Shown: in pieces, positions 17,986-26,240 of the stretch | Position numbering within the stretch: position 1 is the stretch's first letter | Layout of the letters: every line of letters starts with the position of its first letter | Assembly (NCBI GenBank): GCA_022565695.1 | Contig: JAIUME010000012.1 | Coordinates: forward strand, 24,957-88,956 | DNA length: 64,000 nucleotides | DNA from: Alcanivorax sp. | Lineage (GTDB): Bacteria > Pseudomonadota > Gammaproteobacteria > Pseudomonadales > Alcanivoracaceae | Direction: 5' to 3' | Notes under the pieces: generated by a model | The model's database searches: none | Told to the model about the DNA's origin: nothing | The model's input: only the letters and a program-made list of their open reading frames with translations | Position numbers and translations under genes: made by a program

Positions 17986-18020
17986 ACCTGGGCTACCTGT
18001 TCTGGCGGTTCTGGAATCGA

Positions 18021-18842
18021 TTATTCAGCCCATGTGGGCAGGCGTTTCTGCACAAAAGCCATGGTGCCTTCGGCGCCCTCGTCGCTGGCGACAGCGCGGG
18101 CAAAGTCGTCGGCGGCCTGGTCCAGCACCTTGTCCAGTGGCTGGCTCAGGGTGTTGAGCACCAGTTTTTTGGTCTGGCGGTTGGCGTCAGGGGCGCAGCG
18201 GCGAATCTGCTGCAGGGTGTCGGCCAGGCGCGCGTCGAGTTGGTCGGCGGGCAGGCTCTCATGGACGATGCCCAGGCGGGCCGCTTCGGCGCCGTTGAAG
18301 CGGGCGCCGGTCAGGGCCAGGCGGCGGGCCTGGGTGAGCCCGACACGTTGCACGACAAACGGGGCGATTTGCGCCGGGATCACGCCAAGGCCGGTTTCCG
18401 GCAGACCGAACTGGGCGTCGTCGGCGGCCAGCGCCACATCGGAGACGCAGGCGAGGCCGAAGCCGCCGCCCAGCACGGCGCCTTCAAGCACTGCCACGAT
18501 CACCTGGGGTTGTTGATTGGCGCGGCTGATCATCTCGCCGAAGCGGCGATTGAGATTGCGAAACGCCTGGGCATCGCCGGACGCGGCCTGGGCGCGCGCG
18601 CCGGCCATGTCCTTGATGTCGCCGCCCGCGCAGAAATGCCCTTCGGCGCCGCGCAGTATGACTGCGCGAATGCCGGTGTCGTCCTGGATGGCATCGAACA
18701 CCGCCATCAGTTCGTTGACCATGGCCAGGCTCATGGCGTTACGTGCCTTGGGCCGGTTCAGCGTCACATGCAGAAACGGCCCGTCCCGGTTCAGGATCAG
18801 TGTCTCGGTCGCGGGGAGTGTCCCGGCTGTTGAGCCTGTCAT
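18021..18842 (-). CDS. atuE: Isohexenylglutaconyl-CoA hydratase, AtuE-like (enoyl-CoA hydratase family)
   Basis: A 273-residue crotonase-fold protein. LNRPKARNAMSLAMVNEL, the oxyanion-hole segment GHFCAGGDIKDMAG and LGGGFGLACVSDVALAADDAQFGLPETGLGVIP place it in the enoyl-CoA hydratase family with a Glu in the catalytic region. In the acyclic terpene pathway this step hydrates isohexenylglutaconyl-CoA to 3-hydroxy-3-isohexenylglutaryl-CoA. The position between atuD and atuF gives the specific assignment. It follows atuD by 18 bases. Confidence 0.86.
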   Translation of the reverse strand: MTGSTAGTLPATETLILNRDGPFLHVTLNRPKARNAMSLAMVNELMAVFDAIQDDTGIRAVILRGAEGHFCAGGDIKDMAGARAQAASGDAQAFRNLNRRFGEMISRANQQPQVIVAVLEGAVLGGGFGLACVSDVALAADDAQFGLPETGLGVIPAQIAPFVVQRVGLTQARRLALTGARFNGAEAARLGIVHESLPADQLDARLADTLQQIRRCAPDANRQTKKLVLNTLSQPLDKVLDQAADDFARAVASDEGAEGTMAFVQKRLPTWAE

Positions 18843-18860
18843 AATCTACTCCTCAGCTGC

Positions 18861-20021
18861 TTATTTCTTTTTCTTGCCCGGCAGGATGTCCATGGTCTTG
18901 CAGATGATGCCGAGCATGATTTCGTCGGCGCCGCCGCCGATGGAGGCCAGGCGGCCATCACGCCAGGCGCGGGAGGCCGGGTTTTCCCACATGTAGCCGT
19001 TGCCACCCCAGTACTGAATGCAGGCGTCGGCGACTTCACGGGACAGACGGCCGGCCTTGAGCTTGGCCATGGAGGCCAGCTGCAGGACGTCCTTGCCGTT
19101 GATGTATTCCTCGCAGGCGCGCCAGATCAGGCTGCGCAGCAATTCCACTTCGGTTTTCAGTTCGGCCAGGCGGAAATGCACGCTCTGGTTGTCCAGCAGT
19201 GGCATCCCGAAGACTTCACGGTCGCGGGCATAGTCGGCGGTCAGCTGGATCAGCTTGTCATAGCCTTTCAGGCCCGAGGCGGCGCCCCACAGACGCTCCT
19301 CCTGGAACTGGATCATCTGCATCATGAAGCCCATGCCTTCGGCGCCGATCAGATTGCGCTGGGGGACGCGCACATTGTCGAAGAACACCTGTGCGGTCTG
19401 CGAGGAGCGCATGCCGAGTTTGTTCAGTGGCTTGTCGACGGTAATGCCACCCGCATCTTTCGGTACCACGATCAGTGACTTGTTCATGTGCGGCTTGCCG
19501 TCAGAGGTATTGGCGAGCAGACAGAAAAAGTCAGCGGTGGGGGAGTTGGTAATCCACATCTTGGTGCCGTTGATGACGTAGTCATCGCCGTCTTTTTTTG
19601 CAGTGGTCTTGATGGCGGCAACGTCGGAACCGGCATGGGGCTCGCTGACGGCAATACTGGCCACCATGTCGCCAGCGATCGCAGGCGCCAGATACTGTTT
19701 GCGCAGCTCATCGGAGCCGAAGCGGGCGAGGGCAGGTGTCGCCATATCGGTCTGCACGCCGATGGACAAGGGCACACCGCCGCAATCGCACAGGCCCAGC
19801 TCTTCCGCCACGGCCAGATTGTAGGAGTAATCCAGGCCCAGGCCGCCGTACTCTACGGGTTTGCTGACGCCCAGTAGCCCCAGATCGCCCATTTTCTTGA
19901 AGATTTCATGGGTTGGAAACGCGCCGGCGGCTTCCCATTCCTCGACGTGCGGGTTCAGTTCTTTTTCGACAAAGTTGCGCATGGTGCGGCGCATTTCTTC
20001 ATGTTCCTGGGTCAACAACAT
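18861..20021 (-). CDS. atuD: Citronellyl-CoA dehydrogenase, AtuD-like (acyl-CoA dehydrogenase family)
   Basis: A 386-residue FAD-dependent acyl-CoA dehydrogenase. Motifs: SIAVSEPHAGSDVAAIKTTA (flavin/substrate region), MWITNSPTADFFCLLAN, the flavin-binding RDREVFGMPLLDNQSVHF, and C-terminal IQYWGGNGYMWENPASRAWRDGRL. AtuD oxidises citronellyl-CoA to geranyl-CoA. The start MLLTQEHEEMRRT at 20021 has AGGAGAC ahead of it. The frame is open another 375 bases into atuC but that part is a shadow. It lies 31 bases after the atuC stop. Confidence 0.88.
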   Translation of the reverse strand: MLLTQEHEEMRRTMRNFVEKELNPHVEEWEAAGAFPTHEIFKKMGDLGLLGVSKPVEYGGLGLDYSYNLAVAEELGLCDCGGVPLSIGVQTDMATPALARFGSDELRKQYLAPAIAGDMVASIAVSEPHAGSDVAAIKTTAKKDGDDYVINGTKMWITNSPTADFFCLLANTSDGKPHMNKSLIVVPKDAGGITVDKPLNKLGMRSSQTAQVFFDNVRVPQRNLIGAEGMGFMMQMIQFQEERLWGAASGLKGYDKLIQLTADYARDREVFGMPLLDNQSVHFRLAELKTEVELLRSLIWRACEEYINGKDVLQLASMAKLKAGRLSREVADACIQYWGGNGYMWENPASRAWRDGRLASIGGGADEIMLGIICKTMDILPGKKKK

Positions 20022-20052
20022 GGGGTGTCTCCTGTGATGAACGTCTACCTGT

Positions 20053-21669
20053 TCAGAGGCGTGCAACGCCAAAGGTAATGGGATTGAGTGGGCGACGCGC
20101 TGCCTCGCGGCAGACGTCCAGGACAAAGGACACCACTTTGCGCGTGTCGCGCGGGTCAATGATGCCGTCGTCCCACATATGTGCGGTGGCGTAGAGCGCG
20201 GTGGACTGACTGTCGAGTTTCTGGGCAGTGCTCTGTTGCAGCATTTCCAGTACTTTTTCGTCCGGTTCCATGCCCATGGCGCGCTGTTTCTGCTCGGCAA
20301 CGATACGCAGCACCATACCGGCTTGCTGGCCGCCCATGACCGCCACGCGGCTGTTGGGCCAGGCGAAGATGAAGCGCGGGTCAAGGCCACGGCCACACAT
20401 GGCGTAGTTGCCGGCGCCGTAGGAGCCGCCGATGACGATGCTGATTTTCGGCACGCTGGCGTTGGCGACCGCCTGGATCATCTTCGAACCATGTTTGATG
20501 ATGCCGCCCTGTTCCGGCTCCGTGCCCACCAGGAAGCCGGTGGTGTTGTGCAGGAACAGCAGTGGGCGATTGCTCTGCTCGCAAAGCTGGATGAACTGGG
20601 CCGCCTTGGCCGCACCCTGATGGGTGATGGGGCCGTTATTGCCGATCACACCCACCGGATAGCCTTCCATCATGATCCAGCCGCACACCGTATGGGCGTC
20701 CCAGTCATTCTTGAAATCGAGGAAGTCCGAGTCGTCGGCGATTCGGGCAATGATTTCGCGCACGTCGTAGGGCTTGCGGGCGTCGTTGGGCACGACGCCC
20801 AGCAGTTCTTCGGCATCGTAGCGCGGGGCATTGAACGTCTTCGTTGGCAGCGGCGGCAATTGATCCTGCCAGCCGATCTTTGCCATGATTTCCCGCGCCA
20901 TGCGGATACCGTCGGCATCGCTTTCGGCCACATATTCTGCGGTGCCGGCGACGCCGGCATGCATTTCGGCGCCACCGAGTTCTTCGTCTGTCGCGACTTC
21001 GCCGGTGGCGGCTTTCAATAGCGGCGGGCCCGCCAGGAACATCTTGGCCTGCTTGCGCACCATGATGCAGTAATCAGACAGGCCCGGTTGATACGCGCCG
21101 CCTGCGGTGGCGTTGCCGTGGACCACGGTGATCTGGGGAATGCCCATGGCGGACAGGCGTGCCTGATTGGCAAAGGTGCGCGCACCTTCAACAAAGATAT
21201 CCGCCGCATAGTTGAGATTGGCGCCGCCGGATTCGGACAGCGACACGATGGGCAGCTTGTTCTCGCGGGAAATTTCCTGCAAACGCAGGCTCTTGCGCAG
21301 CCCGGCCGGGGTGATAGTGCCGCCCTTGATGGCGGAGTTGCTGGCGGCGATCAGGGCGCGCACACCGCTGACATAACCGATCCCGGCGATGCTGCCGCCG
21401 CCGGCCTCGGTGCCGTCACGGTCATCATGCATCATGTAGCCGGCCAGGCTTTGTAATGCGAGAAACGGTGAACCTGGATCAAGGACGCGCGCAACACGAT
21501 CGTTGGGCAGCAGTTTGCCGCGTTTCTCGAATTTTTCCCGCTGGGCTTCCGCTTTTTCAACCACCTTGTTTTCGATGGCGCGGAACTCGTCCACGGCGCG
21601 TTGCATGGCCTCACAGTTCTGTGTGAACTCTTCGCCATGCACGTCCAGTTGCGTTTCAATCACTGGCAT
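20053..21669 (-). CDS. atuC: Geranyl-CoA carboxylase beta (carboxyltransferase) subunit, AtuC-like
   Basis: A 538-residue carboxyltransferase. The two crotonase-like halves are clear: LSESGGANLNYAADIFVEG with AGGAYQPGLSDYCIMV in the N half, and NTTGFLVGTEPEQGGIIKHG, GGSYGAGNYAMCGRGLDPRFIFAWPNSRVAVMGG in the C half. It transfers carboxyl from biotin on AtuF to cis-geranyl-CoA; methylcrotonyl-CoA is the alternative substrate in relatives. The start overlaps the end of atuB by 14 bases, so translation is coupled. Confidence 0.9.
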   Translation of the reverse strand: MPVIETQLDVHGEEFTQNCEAMQRAVDEFRAIENKVVEKAEAQREKFEKRGKLLPNDRVARVLDPGSPFLALQSLAGYMMHDDRDGTEAGGGSIAGIGYVSGVRALIAASNSAIKGGTITPAGLRKSLRLQEISRENKLPIVSLSESGGANLNYAADIFVEGARTFANQARLSAMGIPQITVVHGNATAGGAYQPGLSDYCIMVRKQAKMFLAGPPLLKAATGEVATDEELGGAEMHAGVAGTAEYVAESDADGIRMAREIMAKIGWQDQLPPLPTKTFNAPRYDAEELLGVVPNDARKPYDVREIIARIADDSDFLDFKNDWDAHTVCGWIMMEGYPVGVIGNNGPITHQGAAKAAQFIQLCEQSNRPLLFLHNTTGFLVGTEPEQGGIIKHGSKMIQAVANASVPKISIVIGGSYGAGNYAMCGRGLDPRFIFAWPNSRVAVMGGQQAGMVLRIVAEQKQRAMGMEPDEKVLEMLQQSTAQKLDSQSTALYATAHMWDDGIIDPRDTRKVVSFVLDVCREAARRPLNPITFGVARL

Positions 21670-22549
21670 CGCTGTTGTCCTCGCTGTGCTGGAAGAGTTC
21701 AGGCGCTACCGCACGATGAAAGCCATTGAACGGTTTGCTGTTGTTGTGCTCGGGCAGCGGCCAGATGGCCAGGTTGCCCTGGCTGGCAGCGCCGTCGATA
21801 CGCAGGGTGTCGCCGCTGATGAAGGCGGCTGCATCGGAGAGCAGAAAACAGATGGCGGCCGATATTTCGGCTTCTTCACCGAGGCGTTTCAGTGGCACGG
21901 CGGCTCTTAATGTGCGGATGGTCTGCTTGAAACTCTCCGGGTAGGTATCCATGCCACTGGAGGCAATCCAGCCTGGTGCGACGGCGTTGACGCGCACGCC
22001 GGTGCAGCCCCACTCGTAGGCGGCGGTGCGGGTGAGGTTTTCCATGCCTGCCCGGGCGGCCCCGGAATGCCCCATGCCGGGCATGCCGCCCCACATGTCG
22101 GCGATGATATTGACGATGCTGCCGCCGTTCTGGTTCATGCCCTGGGTGAAGACTTCCCGGGCCATCAGAAAGCCGCCGGTGAGGTTGGTGCGGATGACCG
22201 TTTCCCAGCCCTTCTGGTTGATGAAGGCAAGCGGGGAGGGGAACTGGCCGCCGGCATTGTTGACCAGACCATGCACTGTGCCGACGGCCGTGTAGATGTC
22301 CGCCACGGTTGCTTTGACTCTTTCTTCTTCGCGGATGTCGCAGGTGAACCACAGTGCGTCGCCGCCGTCTTCCGCGATTTCTGCCTGCACGGCTTTCAGT
22401 TTGTCTTCCTTGCGGCCGACCAGCACAACGCGGGCGCCGAGGCTTGCCAGCTCATGGGCAGTACAGCGGCCGATGCCGCTGCCGCCGCCGGTGACGATGA
22501 TATTGCGACCGGCAAACAGGTCGGGGCGGAATACGGAACGGTAGGACAT
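21656..22549 (-). CDS. atuB: Short-chain dehydrogenase, AtuB-like (citronellol/citronellal dehydrogenase)
   Basis: A 297-residue SDR-family oxidoreductase with the cofactor loop VTGGGSGIGRCTAHELASLGA (about 20-40), NNAGG at about 100 and a C-terminal IDGAASQGNLAIW. The usual YxxxK is replaced by a weaker pattern around GHSGAARAGMENLTRTAAYEW, as in 2,4-dienoyl-CoA-reductase-like SDRs, so the exact reaction is uncertain. Its place between atuA and atuC matches AtuB of Pseudomonas, proposed to oxidise citronellol or citronellal. ATG overlaps the atuA stop by one base (TGATG). Confidence 0.8.
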   Translation of the reverse strand: MSYRSVFRPDLFAGRNIIVTGGGSGIGRCTAHELASLGARVVLVGRKEDKLKAVQAEIAEDGGDALWFTCDIREEERVKATVADIYTAVGTVHGLVNNAGGQFPSPLAFINQKGWETVIRTNLTGGFLMAREVFTQGMNQNGGSIVNIIADMWGGMPGMGHSGAARAGMENLTRTAAYEWGCTGVRVNAVAPGWIASSGMDTYPESFKQTIRTLRAAVPLKRLGEEAEISAAICFLLSDAAAFISGDTLRIDGAASQGNLAIWPLPEHNNSKPFNGFHRAVAPELFQHSEDNSDASD

Positions 22550-24336
22550 CAGTGATTCACCTCTTTAGCGATCTGGTCCGAAACAGGTACGGGGAAGTCG
22601 AGCAGTTGCTGGGCAAAGGCCTTGCCCTGGGGATCAATGCGCAGGGAGGCAATGCCGCCGCCACCGAGCGCATTCTTGAGCAGAAAGTTGAACGCATTGA
22701 AGCCCGGCATCACCCAGCGTTCGACGCTGCCATGGGCCGGGTCCAGTACGTGCTGCATGTAACTGGCCACCGCCTCGGGGGTGAGGGCCGCATTGATGAA
22801 CGGCAGGTAGGCGGCGTCGCGCGCGATCACGCCAATGTTGGCATGGTTGCCCTTGTCACCGCTGCGCGCCCAGGCCAGCCGGATCAGTGGCACTGTGGTG
22901 TTGCCGGTTGCGCTGTCACAGGCCGCGTCAGCGGGCAGGGCAGCGGGATCAAACGGAACGCCGGCAGGTATGGTCACGGGAAGCTGTTTGCCATCCATAT
23001 CCACCTGGCAGCGAATCTTGTCCTTGCCGACCAGGGTGGAGAACAGGCGGATGCGCGGGAACGGCTTGGGCCGACCGCCGACAATACCGGTCAGGCCGGG
23101 GGCCATGCCGGTGGCGGCCTGGGCGATTTCCCGGGCGAACACGCCCAATGCCTTGCGGTCATCGTGCATGGCAGCAATCTTGACGATCACCTCGCGGGTG
23201 TCGCTGCGCTGGCCCTGTGCCCCATAGGTGGCTTCGGTGCCGAGCAATTCCACCGAGGTGTCGCGGAAGTCTGCCATGCCAAGCTGTTTCAGCAGGCCGC
23301 TGGTCTTGCGCAGGATGGCATCGGCCACGGCCTGGCCTTTGCGGGCCGCATCAATGCCGCCGATCATGAAGCTGGCGGTGATGCGTTGCCCGTCAGGCCA
23401 GGTGGCAGACACCTTGTACTGGTCCGTAGGCGCTCGGCCACGGGCACCGGTCACACGGACCTGGTTGTCACCCACCTGTTCAAGCTGCACGTGAGTGAAA
23501 TCGCATACGACGTCGGGCAAAAGATAGGCGCGCGGGTCGCCGATCTCGTAAACGATCTGCTCGCCCACGGTGGCGGGAGTGATCAGGCCGCCGGTGTTGT
23601 CCGGTTTGCACACCACAAAGCTGCCGTCGGCAGCGCACTCGGCCACGGGGAAGCCCATGTTGTGGTAATCGGGGACCTGCTCCCAGTCGGTAAAGTTGCC
23701 GCCGGTGCACTGGGCGCCGCATTCGATCACATGGCCCGCGAGGGAGCCCTGGGCAAGCTTGTCATAGTCATCTTCGGCCCAGCCGAATTCGTGCATCAAA
23801 GGGCCCAGTACCAGGGCCGAGTCGGCGATGCGGCCGGTGAGCACGATATCTGCGCCAGCATCCAGGGCAGCCTTGATGGGCAGGGCGCCGAGATAGGCGT
23901 TCATGGTCAGCGTCATGGGCGGCAGCGCCTGCCCGGTTTCCATCTCCACCGCATCGGCGAATTCGCTGCGGCGTGTATTGATGTCATCGCCTTCCACCAG
24001 GGCAATCTTCAGGTCGACGCCAGCGGCACTGAAGGCCTCCTGCAGTGCCTTGCGGCAGGCATGGGGGTTAACACCGCCCGCGTTGCTGATGACCTTGATG
24101 CCCTTGTCGCGAATGTCCTTGGCCAGCGGGGCCATCACCTGGGTCACGAAATCGTGGGCGTAGCCCATGCTCGGGTCTTTCATGCGAGCGCCCGCCATGA
24201 TCGACAGGGTGACTTCGGCCAGGTAGTCGAAAACCAGATAGTCGAGGCGTGTCTGACGTACCAGCTGGAAGGCGGCGGTGTTGGTGTCGCCCCAGAAACC
24301 GGCGGCACAGCCGATGCGTACAGGTCCGGTGCTCAT
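22549..24336 (-). CDS. atuA: AtuA-like protein (DUF1446 family)
   Basis: A 595-residue protein of the family known from the first gene of the acyclic terpene utilisation operon. The N terminus [25 protein letters not shown] and the segments [19 protein letters not shown] and [20 protein letters not shown] are typical. It is required for growth on citronellol in Pseudomonas; its reaction is not well defined. ATG 24336 follows AAGGAGCAG and is the first gene of the minus-strand operon, facing atuR across the operator. The longer open frame to 24873 is a shadow of atuR. Confidence 0.9.
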   Translation of the reverse strand: MSTGPVRIGCAAGFWGDTNTAAFQLVRQTRLDYLVFDYLAEVTLSIMAGARMKDPSMGYAHDFVTQVMAPLAKDIRDKGIKVISNAGGVNPHACRKALQEAFSAAGVDLKIALVEGDDINTRRSEFADAVEMETGQALPPMTLTMNAYLGALPIKAALDAGADIVLTGRIADSALVLGPLMHEFGWAEDDYDKLAQGSLAGHVIECGAQCTGGNFTDWEQVPDYHNMGFPVAECAADGSFVVCKPDNTGGLITPATVGEQIVYEIGDPRAYLLPDVVCDFTHVQLEQVGDNQVRVTGARGRAPTDQYKVSATWPDGQRITASFMIGGIDAARKGQAVADAILRKTSGLLKQLGMADFRDTSVELLGTEATYGAQGQRSDTREVIVKIAAMHDDRKALGVFAREIAQAATGMAPGLTGIVGGRPKPFPRIRLFSTLVGKDKIRCQVDMDGKQLPVTIPAGVPFDPAALPADAACDSATGNTTVPLIRLAWARSGDKGNHANIGVIARDAAYLPFINAALTPEAVASYMQHVLDPAHGSVERWVMPGFNAFNFLLKNALGGGGIASLRIDPQGKAFAQQLLDFPVPVSDQIAKEVNH

Positions 24337-24369
24337 GCGCTGCTCCTTACAAATAATGAGCAGAACGTT

Positions 24370-24411
24370 ACCAAGCAAGCGCTTGGTTTGTAAAGTGCCC
24401 TGAAGCATAAT
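24370..24411. promoter_or_regulatory. atuR-atuA divergent promoter region with palindromic operator
   Basis: ACCAAGC (24370-24376) and GCTTGGT (24381-24387) are perfect inverted arms around AAGC. On the plus strand TTGGTT (24383-24388), a 17-base spacer and CATAAT (24406-24411) form the atuR promoter, and the operator overlaps its -35. The same site lies 34-51 bases upstream of the atuA start, so one dimer of AtuR could repress both directions. AtuR of Pseudomonas is known to bind inverted repeats in this intergenic region. Confidence 0.75.
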
Positions 24412-24520
24412 AAAGTCAATGGCAGGATCAATTGATGACAGGCAGGCAGCGGCTGACACGGGATATTGCACAAATGCAGTCAGTGCCGATAATGGCGCGA
24501 TGGCACAAGAGGGGACGTTG

Positions 24521-25147
24521 ATGGCACAGGCAGAGGCACAGGCAACACGGTCGGTAACCGGTGGTATCCACGGTATGGACGACTCGCCGCGCGGCAAACT
24601 GTTGAGCGCGGCGGCCCGGTTGTTCCGTGACAAGGGGTTCGACAGGACCACGGTGCGGGATATCGCGAGGGAGGTCGGCATCCAGAGCGGCAGCATCTTC
24701 CACCATTTCCCGACCAAGGACGACATCCTGTTTGCCGTGATGGTGGAGGTGATCCGCTTCAACACGGCGCGCCTGCGCGATGCCTGTGTGGCGTATCCGG
24801 CCCCATTGGCGCAGCTGGAGGCGCTGGTGCGTGCCGAGCTGCAGTCGATCATCGGCGATACCAGCGAGGCCATGAGCGTGCTGGTCTACGAGTGGCGCTG
24901 CCTCTCGGAGGATCGCCAGCGGGAGGTTCTGGCCCTGCGGGCGGTCTACGAGCAGATATGGACGGATTGTCTGGAGGCGCTGCGCGCAGAAGGGATGCTC
25001 GAGGATGACGCTTTCGTGGTGCGGCGCCTGATTACCGGCATGGCGAGCTGGGCCAATACCTGGTTCGACCAGCACGGCAGCCTGAGCCTGGAGGCGCTGG
25101 CACACATTATCGTGCGCAGGGTGATTGGTGAGCCCCGTGATCGGTAA
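24521..25147 (+). CDS. atuR: TetR-family repressor, AtuR-like
   Basis: A 208-residue TetR protein: N-terminal HTH at about 20-70 ([40 protein letters not shown]) and a helical ligand domain. Divergent from the atu operon with a palindrome between, it is expected to repress atuA-H until a terpenoid acyl-CoA binds. ATG 24521 has AGGGGACG before it; ATGs at 24500 and 24419 are possible starts. The N-terminal 20 residues before the HTH are unstructured. Confidence 0.85.
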   Translation: MAQAEAQATRSVTGGIHGMDDSPRGKLLSAAARLFRDKGFDRTTVRDIAREVGIQSGSIFHHFPTKDDILFAVMVEVIRFNTARLRDACVAYPAPLAQLEALVRAELQSIIGDTSEAMSVLVYEWRCLSEDRQREVLALRAVYEQIWTDCLEALRAEGMLEDDAFVVRRLITGMASWANTWFDQHGSLSLEALAHIIVRRVIGEPRDR

Positions 25148-25340
25148 TGTGACGCCCTGGGGCACACAGGGGTACACCATTCTGGAGGAGGGCGAGCTGA
25201 GCTCTGCCACCCATCGCCTGGAAGTAAAGCACTACCTGGTGGCGGATCGCAGTGGGGAGACCCTGCCGCAGCGCTTCCCGAGTCTGGAAGTGGCGCGCCG
25301 CTACATCGAAAGCATCAGCACCGAACATTCAACCCGCTGA
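25128..25340 (+). CDS. Small hypothetical protein
   Basis: About 70 residues overlapping the last bases of atuR. The body (WGTQGYTILEEGELSSATH, LEVKHYLVADRSGETLPQRF, LEVARRYIESIS) looks like a compact folded domain with regular amphipathic spacing rather than chance sequence. The start is uncertain (GTG 25128 or 25137, TTG 25125). Family not recognised. It may be translationally coupled to atuR. Confidence 0.5.
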   Translation: MSPVIGNVTPWGTQGYTILEEGELSSATHRLEVKHYLVADRSGETLPQRFPSLEVARRYIESISTEHSTR

Positions 25341-25428
25341 ACTGTGCGATAAATCAGCGCCTCGCCGGTTTTTTGAGCGAACGGTGTGCATTACAGGTAG
25401 TTCGGTGAAAAGTAAGGTGAAAAAGCCG

Positions 25429-25456
25429 TTGACACCCCGGCGGAAATCCCTAGAAT
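25429..25456 (+). promoter_or_regulatory. Promoter of tRNA-Val/tRNA-Asp
   Basis: Perfect TTGACA (25429-25434), 16-base spacer and TAGAAT (25451-25456). The GC-rich stretch after the -10 resembles a stringent discriminator. It should drive both tRNAs. Confidence 0.85.
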
Positions 25457-25469
25457 GGCGGCCTCTTTC

Positions 25470-25545
25470 GGGTGGTTAGCTCAGCTGGGAGAGCACCTGC
25501 CTTACAAGCAGGGGGTCGGCGGTTCGATCCCGTCACCACCCACCA
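25470..25545 (+). tRNA. tRNA-Val (anticodon TAC)
   Basis: A 76-base cloverleaf: acceptor GGGTGGT/ACCACCC, anticodon stem CTGCC/AGCAG-type with loop TTACAAG giving TAC, T arm GGTTCGATCC and encoded CCA (25543-25545). Its wobble U is a substrate of the CmoA/CmoB pathway encoded at 6394-8102. Confidence 0.96.
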
Positions 25546-25620
25546 GTTTTACCCTGGCCCGCAGTACCGGTCAGGTTGTGTGAAAGCCAGGTGGTTACAT
25601 GCCTGGTGCGGTTAAAGAGT

Positions 25621-25697
25621 GGAGCGGTAGTTCAGTTGGTTAGAATACCGGCCTGTCACGCCGGGGGTCGCGGGTTCGAGTCCCGTCCGCTCCGCCA
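25621..25697 (+). tRNA. tRNA-Asp (anticodon GTC)
   Basis: A 77-base cloverleaf: acceptor GGAGCGG/CCGCTCC, anticodon loop CTGTCAC (GTC), T arm GGGTTCGAGTCCC and encoded CCA. It lies 75 bases after tRNA-Val with no promoter of its own visible, so the two are likely one transcript. Confidence 0.96.
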
Positions 25698-25873
25698 CTC
25701 TTTAACGCATTTTTAACGTAATTTTCCTCGTACAGCCCCTACCTCATTCCCTGACACCTGCCTCGCTGGCTGCCAGTTTCCTTGCGCCCGGATCTTTTGT
25801 TTCATCTTCTTGTCACAACCTCTGATGCATAGTTCTGTATGTGCATAGCTGATAACGACAAAAGGAGACAAAG

Positions 25874-25972
25874 ATGGACGAAGTGATTGATGAACGGCTG
25901 GAGGAGCGGCTCTGGCTCGAGGCGCTCGATGATGAGGATAACGAGGATACGGACGACGGCTACGAGTTATAG
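25874..25972 (+). CDS. Very small acidic protein (32 residues)
   Basis: A short frame beginning with ATG four bases after the strong Shine-Dalgarno AAAGGAGA (25861-25868). The product starts MDEVIDERLEERLWLEALDD and continues with a run of Asp/Glu to GYEL; about half the residues are acidic. A perfect 10-bp inverted repeat ACGACGGCTA/TAGCCGTCGT covers the stop codon and may end the transcript. No family recognised. The excellent ribosome binding site is the main support. Confidence 0.55.
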   Translation: MDEVIDERLEERLWLEALDDEDNEDTDDGYEL

Positions 25973-26240
25973 CCGTCGTTATTTGTACCACCCCCGCATA
26001 GATTCCCCCGGCCGCTGATCGGCCTCCCTGCAGATCGTTTGAAACCTCCGCACTGACGTGCCACCGCATTCCCTGCATCTGGTCTGTATCTGGCCCACAC
26101 CGGCTTTCTTTTCTTTATCTGCAATCCGGGTCACACTCTCGGGAAATTGCCTGACTATAATCGTTCCCGGGCCTCTTTCTGCAGGTGCAGTCTCAGAGCC
26201 AGCGATACCGGTCAAGGCAGATGATAATAAGGAAGCCGCT
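25973..26240. promoter_or_regulatory. Leader of coiled-coil protein gene with TATAAT
   Basis: A perfect TATAAT at 26156-26161 on the plus strand with no clear -35 lies 80 bases before the next gene. A frame open from 26058 lacks a ribosome binding site and is not counted as coding. Confidence 0.4.

Noticed and set aside
20022..20396. N-terminal extension of atuD
   Set aside because: The frame is open but overlaps atuC, is not acyl-CoA-dehydrogenase-like, and a good ribosome binding site precedes the ATG at 20021.
24337..24873. N-terminal extension of atuA
   Set aside because: Overlaps the promoter/operator and atuR on the other strand; family start and ribosome binding site are at 24336.
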